DNA of 64,000 nucleotides from Lineus longissimus (Eukaryota > Nemertea > Pilidiophora > Heteronemertea > Lineidae), in assembly GCF_910592395.1 (NCBI RefSeq), contig NC_088311.1, positions 1,304,501-1,368,500 on the forward strand, given 5' to 3'. Below are positions 39,501 to 50,700 of this stretch, piece by piece (the first letter of the stretch is position 1; each line of letters opens with the position of its first letter). The translations under genes were made by a program, and so were the position numbers. The notes beneath the pieces are model-generated. The model saw only the letters and a program-made list of their open reading frames with translations, had not been told where the DNA came from and did not search any database.

Positions 39501-42500
39501 TGTGCCATGATGAGCGCTTTCTAAATTTGTTCATGAAACACATGCCATTCACCCTGGAGGGTCTGTCGCTTTTACCAACCTTGTTGGAGGAGGGCGATTA
39601 CATGGCCTCCTCGGACGAGAAGTCTGCTTATCAGGGGGTGCGTTTATCAGAGAACTCGAAGAAGTATTTTGGGGTCCAGTTTGGCGGTTTTTACTTCCAA
39701 TACACGGTGTTACCATTCGGCTGGAGTATCAGCCCTTTCGTGTACCAAACCGTAGGGATGCAGGTTACCACTTTGCTAAGAAGCAGGGGAATGATAACCA
39801 CTCAGTATTTGGACGACCGGTTTCTAGGCCCTTTAGTGGGGGTGGAGAGGCCAGCAGGGGTGAGCACGGGGTGGTCGATTTACTATAACGCTGTAGTCCT
39901 GTCGTGCCTGGGTTTTACAATAGAGTTTTTAAAGTCGGTGTGGTTTCCAGTATTGAAGATGATACACTTGGGTTTGATCGTCCATTCGGACTTGAGGGTG
40001 TTTGAGATTCCGCAAGAAAAAAAGGACTCTTTCAGGGTGTTGAGGGAATCTATTTTGGCAGACGACTTCGTCCAGGTGAAGTCCCTTCAGAAGCTAATGG
40101 GCAAATGTAACTCGTTTTGTCTCTGCATCCCAGTAGCTAGGTTGTACATTCGGCAAATGGCGAGAAGCGTCAGTTGGGCGGAAAAGCACGGAGGGGTAAT
40201 CCAGTTGTCTGGGGGACTCCGAGAGGAGATCCTTTTCTGGCGATTTCTAGACTCTCACGAGAGTTGGTCAAAATGGAGAGGGGATAGACACACAGACTTG
40301 ACTCTAGCTACAGACGCTAGTGGTTTCGGTTGGGGGGCGCACATCTCGAACGAGTTGATAATTCGAGACCTTTGGGACAAGGGTGACACCAGGCCAATTC
40401 ACCTCAAGGAAGCAGATGCTTTATGTAAGACCTTGCAGTCAATCCCGGACATGATCTCAGATAAGAGGCTTGACGTCCTTGTGGACAATCAGGCCTTGGT
40501 CAAGGTTTGGGAGAACCAGAGTGGAAAAGATCTAGCTCTGGTGAATATGCTTAAGGCTTTGGTAGTTTTCCTGTCCAACTTGAATTGTGACTTGAGGCTT
40601 CTGTACGTTCGATCTGCAGATAATCTAGCGGATGGGCCGTCACGTAAAATCTCAGAGGCCGATGCTAGACTGACCATGTCTTCTTGGGCAAAAGTAGAGG
40701 GTTGGTTTGGTCCTCACACCTTCGACCTAATGGCTTTAGACTCAAACAGCATGAAAGGCCCAGATGGCCGGCGGTTACCACATTTCACTCCTTGGCCCCT
40801 CCCAGACTCTTCGGGAGTTAACATATTCTCTCAACAGTTGTCGAAGGAGCAGAACTATTATGTGTTACCTCCTTTCAATATGGTCGGAGCGGTTATGTCT
40901 TTCGTACTTCATGACTGCCCAACCCCATTATCGGTTTCCATGGTAATCCCCAAGCCGACCCCTATCCCGGCTTGGTGGCCTTTGCTTGTGCACAGGTCGG
41001 TACATTGCCACAAACTGGGCGAGCAGGGCAGACTGGGAATTGTAGAATGTCCGTCTCCCTCCGGTTTCGGGGCGTCGGAACTCAAATGGGATTTGTGGGT
41101 GGCAAGGCTGGTGCTCTAAGATTGTCTTATGTACAACCCGTTGGTTTTTTCAGAGGGACACAACGCCGTTCGGCCAGTTGCCTTTTTGGAGTTCAACGCA
41201 TCCATGTAACGGTTGGACGGACCGCACCTGGGAATCCGACGGGGTTGTCATTCAGTGGGCATGTGACTTTTAAACTAACAGTCATTCTAACTCATTGGTA
41301 GGCGATTTATTTGTTTACCGGGGAGTCAGCAGTTGTGAGATCGTGTTTTTTGTTTTCACGACTACTCATTTGGTTTTTCAGAGAGACACAATACCTCTGG
41401 ATTTATTCGGTCTTCGGACCAGGGTCGACGCTATGATGTATAACCATTCGTGCAAGGCATATGAGGCGGCCAAATCGAAATTGGGATACCAGTTGGAGAA
41501 TTTTCTATTTGAAATGGGCAGCAGCATGATTTCGTGTTCGCCCTATGAAATATGCCTTTTTCTGGCGTGGTGTGACCAAAGCGGAAAAACTGCAGTGCAT
41601 GTCCGGAGTTGTGCTCAAATTGGGGCAAGGAAACCGGTTTGCAATTGCCCGAAACGATTGGCGTTTGGTACGGTAAAGACGAAAGTAGCTCAGTTAAAGG
41701 TTTTGTTCGACAAGATTGGGCGTAGTGGGCAATGGGCGCGGGGCGAGGGTAATCCTGTCTGTTCGAGAGAGGTTGGTATTTATCGGGGGCAGGTGAGGGA
41801 GGAACAGAGTGTGGGTCATGTAGCACCAGTTCAGGCAGTGCCACTGTTCTTACCCAAGGTCAGATTGATTGCTCTTTACATTAACAGGAAGTTGGAGGAA
41901 GATCAGCAGAATTTAACTATGAAGTATATTTGGGCAAGAGACCAGGCTTGGTTAAAACTTATGGCCTTTGGAGGCGACCGAGCTCATGATGTAGGTTTGA
42001 TGCTTTCTCAGGAGGTGAAGAGTTTGACGGATAACTCCGGTTTCGTTATTCGCCATACATGGGGGAAAAATCTCAGGGTGGATCGCCCTAATATTTTTAC
42101 TATTTTGAGATGCCAAGATGAGATTATCTGCCCAGTGAAAGGCCTAGAAGATTACGTGAAAGTGGCAGGGTCTATGGGGGTCAGTTTGAAAGTAGGCTAT
42201 TTCTTCAGGCCCACCTCCCATGGAAAGGTGGTGGACGCGCCTTTGAGCTATGACGCCATCTATGAAAGATTTGATTTCTATCTGACTTCGTTGGGTATTA
42301 AAGATGGGGAGACCCCCCATAGCCTGAGGAGTGGTTGTGCCATCGGTCTACAGGCAGCGGGGGTAGACAGGTTGGCCTCAATGCAACATGTCGGCTGGTC
42401 CACCGATGACTCAGCCACACATTACGCCAGGAGCTCTAGGGTCTGTCAGGCAAACATCATGCGGGTGGTGGTAGCAGGCTCCTCAGCAGGGTACGACTCC

Positions 42501-45500
42501 GTCGACCATATTGACCACACCTGCCTCAGTAAATCATTCGGCTGAGTTCTTTGTTGTACAAATGTAAAAAAAAAAAAAAAAGGAAAAAAGAAGAAGTAAT
42601 TTGACCGGTTTGTCCCGAGGAAACTACCTCCCTGAATGAAAAGGTATAATTTGTACGGTAACGTCGAGACATAAATAGTTGGTCATTTCATGTATAAGAG
42701 CTGTTCAAAAGAAAGCTTGTAGTTGGTATTGCGTGTACTTGTATATTCATTGGCATGGGATACATGCCATTAATTTGATATTAAAGACGAAAGTGCATTC
42801 TACGTACATATCATCGTTTCAGAGTTATTTCTTTGAAATTAACATGATTGGAGTAATTCAGACTACAGTGGAGCCTCGCTGTGACAGACACATGGGGGTC
42901 ACTTTATTGGCAGGGTTTTTAGTCTGTCTCAGACGGAGAGCGTCCTCGTGTCTGCCTCAGTGAGGTCCTACTGTATCTGAAAAAAGACAGTTTTTGTTTT
43001 ATCTATAAGTTTTGGGAGATTTGGAGAACATAACTGATAGATAAAACAATGGATATCGCACATGGAGAGGATAGACTGGAGGGTTTTCTTCCCCATATCT
43101 ATCTCCGGCGCAGAACATCCTGTGACGACACTCCACCCGGGATACTTAGTTATTCCGAGTGGTGTGACGTCACCAAGCGTGTTCGAAGCGAGACCAACTT
43201 ATTCATATGTTCTTTGGAATCGGCCGGACTGCAGTACTGAGGTTGCCGCACTCGGCAAAGACTGGAAGGGTCTTTAGGAACGTATTTATACTAGTAGGAC
43301 CCCCTACGATGATAAGGAAACGGGGCCACTCGGACAGCTTTCGTCCCCTCCCACCCCTCCCCCGAAACTGTCGGTGGATGCCGTCCACGGGATCTTTCCT
43401 GTGCTGGAAGGTTTTCTTCCCCATATCTATCTCCGGCGCAGAACATCCTGTGACGACACTCCACCCGGGATACTTAGTAATTGCCCAATGCTAGATGTAA
43501 AATGGGTAGATTATGTCCCCTTCCACCATACCCTCAAACACAAATGATTCCCTTGCTGAAATCCATTTGCCATGGAGATGCAACAATTCAGATAAGATTA
43601 CTCCATGTAATAAACCCAAAGCTACTTGTATTGGATAACTATTAATTGGCCACCTACAATATTGACAAGGCACCTCAAACAATCTAAGATTAACCTATTG
43701 TAAACATAACAACTAAGGTCTTCATACTAATCAATAATGTATTACTATTGTGAGCATGTATATTACTACTTCCAGATTACAATTGTGACATGTAATGGGA
43801 GCAAATAAGTCAGCCATTCACAATAGCTTGTAACCAGGTGGGCTGGCTCTTGCGTGTGAACAGAATATGGAGATATTGTGTAAAGGGAAAACAAGTTTTT
43901 CCGCAATCACCAAAGTCCTGATAAGGAAACCTAGCTTGAGATACCCAGGCTTCACATTTAAATGGCATGATAGCACTCACACCCCTCCATGCTCCTAACT
44001 TTGGGTTGAACCTACAAAACACACCCCAGACATTTCCCGAAAATCTCACGATACAGAAAACATGGAAGTGTTTCCCACCCCTCGATCCAGAATCAGATTC
44101 AATGCCGATTCCTTGGTGAAATGCTCAACCATTGTAAGGAGTCAATGATTGTCATAGTGACACATGACTGTTTAACGAGCTTGAATCGGGTTCTTCCCAC
44201 ACTATCCAATGTTACTCTTGTCTATCAAGCAAATGTCAAGAATCAATAGCTCTATTGTAACAGGATACAAAAATAACCCATTGATTAGCTACCACAGCTT
44301 TTTGTTGATACAATTAGTGAGGAGGAATCACATTGCAGACGTCAGTAAGGTGGGTCATAGTGGCCTTGTCTTACGATATATTCAGGTCACACTGCTCCAC
44401 ATCGACAAAGTACAAATAAGGCTGTTTAAGCATCAATCCATGCCGCATATAGGGCACTTTAGAATAACCACTCTGATAAACTCAATTACTTCGCCAACTC
44501 TACAAATATCATTAAACTTGATGAGAACCTGATGTGACAGTCGCACTTCGTGAATTCAAAACTGATTTTCATACACGAGCACTGAGCATTTTCAGCGGAT
44601 CAAACTTTGTACATACCTTTTGTAAAGCTACTGTTGTTTGCTGGATAGAATGAACTGTGTCTAAGGTACCTGACTCTCCATCCTTTATCTGTAATGAAAC
44701 AAAAGACTTTATAAAAGTCACCAGTCTTCTGACAGTGGTCTACACAAAAGCTACAAGAAACCCAACTCCCACTACCAGGCAATATCAAAGGGACAACCCG
44801 ACATGTAGCCTCGATGATAGGTCAACTGGCTAATCCCCCCTCCTTCACCAACTTACTGATGGAGCTACCCACCACAGCATCAACTATCAATTGTGTAAGG
44901 AATATTGCCCCACATGATATCAAATTCATCCTGTCTGCATTATAAACTGAATTCACCTGATTCATTTGTTGGCCGACATTAAAATAAAACAATAACCTTA
45001 TCCCAGATCACACACATATTCATATTACCAAGAATAAACAAAGACTGTTTTTTAGTCTAGCAATTCTTGATATAACTGCTTTAACTGGAGACACGATTAC
45101 TAAGTATATCGGGCACCATGATTCAGCCTAGGGGCAATAAATACAGCTTTGATCCACAGACACAGCAGTGGCCAGCTCACGATGTAAGTGTTCTTCGATG
45201 AGTTTATTGATGATAGTCACTACAAAGGTCTTTGTAGAAGAGATGGAAGATGGTGAATTGGTGAACTTGTTCATCAGTAAGAAGTGTACTAGAGACATTA
45301 TGGAGTTAGATCATGGCCACCTGGAGCATTCCACATGTGGTGGTTTCATGGCATCTTTCGTCAGACTGGGGTTGTGATTCTATTAAACACATACCAGCCC
45401 TCTTCATCGATATGAATTTGATAACATTCAGCTCGTGTCATGATAACCCTAGGTCATACCCTGGTAGTGGTATATCTTCCATAAATGACTCTTATTCTTA

Positions 45501-47670
45501 CCGATTTTTGTTTTTTCTGAAGCTCTTCGACGTAGCGCTGTACGTCCTTCATGAGATCCTGCCATTTGTGGACGATTTGAAGATGAGTGCTTGACAGTTT
45601 CTCTGCCAGTGTCTTTAAGATTTGCCAGAATGGGGCAAAAGATCTGGAATAACGAGATGCATTCAACGTCACTTTAAACCCACTGGCTTGCCATATCATT
45701 TGATAGTTTCAATCACTGGGTCCAATCCTTTCAAAATTTTGAAAGTGGCATGCATGTCAACTCTACAATACCTTCACACTATTATAGTCTACGACTTCAA
45801 CAATCAGCCGTTTATCAATAGTAAAACTAAACCAGGCAATATGTCTATAAATCCATCTGGGTTGTCTCATGCATATTTCAGCTCAATGCATCCATCCATC
45901 TTTTCTGGTCATAGTAATCGCTGGTGGTGACCACTCTCCGCACACAATACCCAACACCTGTTGCAATGCATACATACTCAGGCACTGTCAAGAAAAATGA
46001 TGGCACAATTGATGCAACCATATGCGTGGAGATTGGTCATCACAATGACTAATGATCAATGGACTCATTTACTAATTGCTTGGTTGTATGCATAGATTGA
46101 AAAACACAATTCACTGTTTGGAAACCACCCCATAGATGACACATTAGTCGACATGGATGATGGACACTGACTTTGATACAATACAATGTTAGTTCCTCCC
46201 ATCATGCACACAGTGGTCAGCAGATCGGATGTTAGTCATTGTTGCTCACCATAAAAACGCCACCCAAACAAAGTTATGTCCATTTTAACGGTCTTATTGC
46301 CAAACATGATTGCAGTATTGATAATGATAGGATTGGGGTTATCTTCTTTAACTGAGAATTTTGCTTCATGTCTCAGCAGTCTATTCAGAGAATCGCAAGA
46401 GGACCCCACTTACCCTAAGTGATTGAAGTTATTGGTCTGTTTGGCCAATTTGGCCAGCAGTTTGGAGTATGTCTCCTCAATAGTCGAACTGAAATGACGG
46501 AAAACACATGATCTCAAGGAAAATAAGAATCTCTCCTGAGTTATCTGAAATCTATACGGGGTGTTTTATCTGAAATTGAGTGAGGTGTTGTTGTGTGTTG
46601 GTGTTTAAAATCAATCAGAGATAATGATAGAATGAAATGGCCAGGGCCATTGTGCTCACCTCACGTGGAGGAAAGATGGATTAAGAGCATGGTATTGTGT
46701 CATGTAGTGTTAGGTTTGATGTAGGTCCAAGCAATTACAATTTCCCCAAAATGGCAAATTTACAGTACATTCGACCTCTGTGACCTTGAAAAGTAGGTCA
46801 AATCAAAAAAGATCCGGGTGACACATTGAATGGTTGTTAGAATTAGATGTACTTATGATATAAAATTGGTGCCAATCGGGCAAGTAATTACTAGGAATAA
46901 TGGCATTTTGAAGAATTTAGGATTTGACCCCCTCCCTGGAGGCCAAACGGCAAATCAGATCGCACCAAACTTCAGTACCTGAGATAACCTGACCAAGGGG
47001 TACATGTGTACTTAATTTGTGATCAATAGTCATTGCAGTTAAGAAACGTGCCATAGTTACGGCCTGACGGCGAATTTACGCCATTTGACCTCTGTGACCT
47101 TGACAAGAAGGTCAAATTAAAAACCTGTGTGACATATACTGTATGGTGGTAAGATGTACCCATGATATCAAATTGGTGGCAATCGGGCAAGAAGTTAAGG
47201 AATAATCACATTTTTAAGGTTTTTAGATTTTGCCCCCTGGTGGTCAAGTGGTGAATCATATTGGACCAAACTTCGGTCCCTGAGATCACCTGACTAAGGG
47301 GTAAATGTGTACCAAATTCGGTATCAATAGTCATTGCAGTTTAGAAACGTGCCATCGTTACATCCTAACGGCCAATTTACACCATTTGACCTTTGTGACC
47401 TTGAAAAGGAGGTCAAATCAAAAACCCGGAGGATATATGATGCACCTTTGCTAGAAGTACCTACCATATTTTTTTCAAAATTTCCCGACTGCTATTAAGG
47501 GAGATATTGCATATTTTCACTTTTAACGTTTGGCCCCCTGGTGGCCAAACCATGAAACGAATCGGACCGAAACTTGGTCTCCAAGGTGTCATTACATAAG
47601 GGTACATGTGTACCAAGTTTCAACTCAATAGCTCTAACAGTTACGAAACGTGCCCTGCTAACGGACGACG

Positions 47671-47759
<89 letters not shown>

Positions 47760-50700
47760 ACGACGGACGCCACGGTATGGGATAAGCTCACCTCTGCTAA
47801 GAGGTGAGCTAAAAACCATGGTAACCACCAGCAAACATGAGCACAATGAATCTATACATGTGGAACAAGTGGGAGGCAGTGCTGGGCGCTGTAGAGATTG
47901 TAGGGCAATGTAGAACCTTGAAATGTAACCTATTGGAATCGGGAATGCGCTAGTTTTTCTTGAGTACGTACATCCTAGGATTTCAGTGGCCAAGTATTAG
48001 TATCATCATCTGGTGTGGCCAGAGCCTGTTATTAGTTATGGCAAGCCTGAGAACCTCTATTCCCATTGTCCAAGTAGCCCAGTGCCTGGGGCCAATACTG
48101 TCACAATCGCCGCTTCCAGCAGACGGTCACATTAGATATGCAAGGAGTTGGCTCACAACCAAGCCAAATGGACTTCACATCATATTCAGTATCATATTTG
48201 ATGAGATGGCTATCATCTCTATCGTATTTGATTTCGTATTTGCCACGCAAATCATACCAACACTGATACCATCCAGTCTGGAAACTCAAGGTAAGGCAAA
48301 CGTGGTCAAGATGTCCAAACGGGTTATAGTATACAACTGCTGAAGTGAAACACTTCATGATTTCTTGTTTATACCACATGATTCATGAATAAGTCGAACT
48401 AACACTATTCATTTCAATCAAACACAGCACACAATGTCCTAAATGATGTTTAAAGTCACACAGCCTCTGCAAAACCAGATTACTTCTACTATACTACTTA
48501 TCCTGCCTTCCCCCTGCCCTTCATCAGGAAGACACAGCACAACAATATTCCTTAACCTGATAAAATCTACATTACATGTAGTATCTCCTTGCCTAATCTT
48601 AACCATGTCAAATACTTGACAAATAAACCTCCTAAGACACACAACCTGATATCTTTCTTATGTTATGATGAGAGACACTGCTCGTGCTAGACAAATTAAC
48701 AGTCTGTCCTGAAGAAAAAAACCACAATCCCCAAGAGATGGTATCTGAATCTGATTAGGATGCATCACGCGAACCTTACGGCTGACTGCCCAGAATCACG
48801 AAGCAGTCGAGGGCACTGGATCCCACCATCGGAGTCGGAGGTATCAAGAGAATGCCATCCTCTGCAACAAGTGATGTTTCCATGACAACAGTTTCATGGA
48901 AGAAATCTAAAAACCAATTAGAAGGGTCATCAGAGATCTCAAGTTTTTATCTTGCTGACACCAAGCAATCAAAAGGAATTGCTTTAACTGTCTGGTGCCT
49001 GAAGTAGTCTCAATCCGGCTTGATCAAGCACTAGCAAGGGCCTAACTGCTGTGTCTCGATGTATAAAACAGCCGACATCATTGACAAGTAAGGTGACACA
49101 ATCGACCCAAGACTGCAATCCACTCATCAAATAATGATGGGATCTATAGTTTCCCTGCGGACACTCACTTCTCACTTTAATAGCAAGGTATTGTTAGCAA
49201 GAAAATCAGATAAAGACAAACCCTACGGCTAACTCAAATTATATCAAATTTGTGGGGAATAACATGCGCCACTTGTGATAATGCTCTCCACCCAATTACA
49301 TGCTTGCCCTAATCAAATGACATACATGAAATAAACGAGGCATTTGAAAATTGGCAAAAGAGAGACAGCATTATTAAAGAATTTTGATAGAAAATCCCTC
49401 GGGAAATTATGCCATAAAGCAGAATACCTTCGAAGTGCCAGGATGGATTACCAAGTCAAATTTTTAAAATAAGTGTCTATGTACATGTCAAGTGCATGTC
49501 CAGTCTCTACAGGAACCTGTGGTGTGCTCCTAGAGTCAATGGTTTCTGCAAAAGCACTCCGAGGGAATCAGTTTTGACACTGCTTTTCAGTGTACTTTTA
49601 AAATCATTTGCCAGACTGGAGGATTGATCAGGTTAAGACAAGACAATTGCTTTGGGATTTGTTTCTTTTGATTTTTTACTCAGAACAGGACTTCCTGGTA
49701 AATCTTTGACGGCGGAAAGGAAAAAGAGTCTCTACTAGTAGAACATTCAGTTTTTACATAGTATTTAGTTTGAAGTGTAATGATCAATAGCCTTGTGAAA
49801 CAAGAACTACGCGATACACGGTGCAGTTAACAACAATTTGCCACAGACTAATTTTCGTTAAGATCTCGCAATATTTACACTGCATCTCATAAGGAATAGA
49901 AGTAATGAATAATGAGCAATAATGAGTGCTACTATCAGGTTATACTACAATGTACAAGATGAAATGGGGGGGGGGGGGGGGGGGGGGGGGGCATTGTGGG
50001 GATGTGGAGGATATACATTAAGGCCTCAACATTGTTCATTGTGACAGCGTACCACGATTGCAGTTCCTAGTCATAGACGTCTGGTCTATTTCAGGAGAAC
50101 TGCGTACGGGTAGGGAGAGTAACTATGGGCCCAATCACTTACCTTTCCCTGAGGAAATCAGCAAAATCTGTGCTCGACTTAAGGCCATGCTTTACGTTAT
50201 GGTAAAGTACATCAAATCCGTTGTTTTTCTCCCCCTGAAACGATAAACAACATTGGTTTAACTTCGATGAACATACTGTATTGGCCATTGAGCAAGAGCA
50301 AATCATAATTGCGACTTTCCTTGAGATGTTGTAGACAATTCTTTGATGTCTCTCACACCCCATACAGTTGGCTATGAACTTGTAGTCACCGAATGTAGCT
50401 TCGGGTGCAATGATCTTCACAACCTAAAACTGAAAGTTTTCACTGCACAGCACCAAATTAGACATTCATTTTCGAAAAAATATTAAACATGCTGGCCTAA
50501 AACATTCAAAACAGTCAGGTTAGACACTGGCATTAGCCATTCAATTACAGTACAATGCAGTGCCAAGTGCCAAACACTTGGCATTTCCTGATGGATGGAA
50601 AGTTTTTATCATAGAAAAAACAAGATGACACAGTTTTCTATTGAAAGTAAACGCTTATGCGCCAAGGCCTCTGAACAATGTCACTTTATTATTGAGAAGT

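Larger units (their letters stand above)
35748..43478 (+). mobile_element. Tyrosine-recombinase retrotransposon (PAT/Ngaro type, DIRS order)
   Basis: A 7731-bp element in FCHO intron 5, antisense to the host gene. Its ends are split direct repeats in the order A1 (35748-35816) ... B1 (43082-43150), A2 (43151-43219), B2 (43410-43478). Each pair is identical over 69 bp, and B1 abuts A2 with no base between. Inside lie, in order, gag with a zinc knuckle, reverse transcriptase plus RNase H plus a methyltransferase-like tail, and a tyrosine recombinase. DIRS1 itself has inverted ends; split direct repeats are known for PAT and Ngaro. PAT codes for a methyltransferase and Ngaro usually does not, so this copy leans towards PAT. 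No target duplication is seen, as expected for recombinase-driven insertion. G+C content is visibly higher than in the host intron. Intact RT and recombinase frames and identical repeats suggest a recent insertion. Confidence 0.93.
46489..50142. other. FCHO intron 2, rich in simple repeats
   Basis: Besides the pearl-like element (46640-47815) and the G-run (49966-49991), this 3.65-kb intron shows AT-rich DNA without exon-like frames. A frame at 47960-48343 has no family resemblance. Confidence 0.5.

Noticed and set aside
47495-47993. Long frames rich in Arg, Ser or similar single residues on both strands
   Set aside because: Translation of the (GAC)29 tract; no real protein features on either side.
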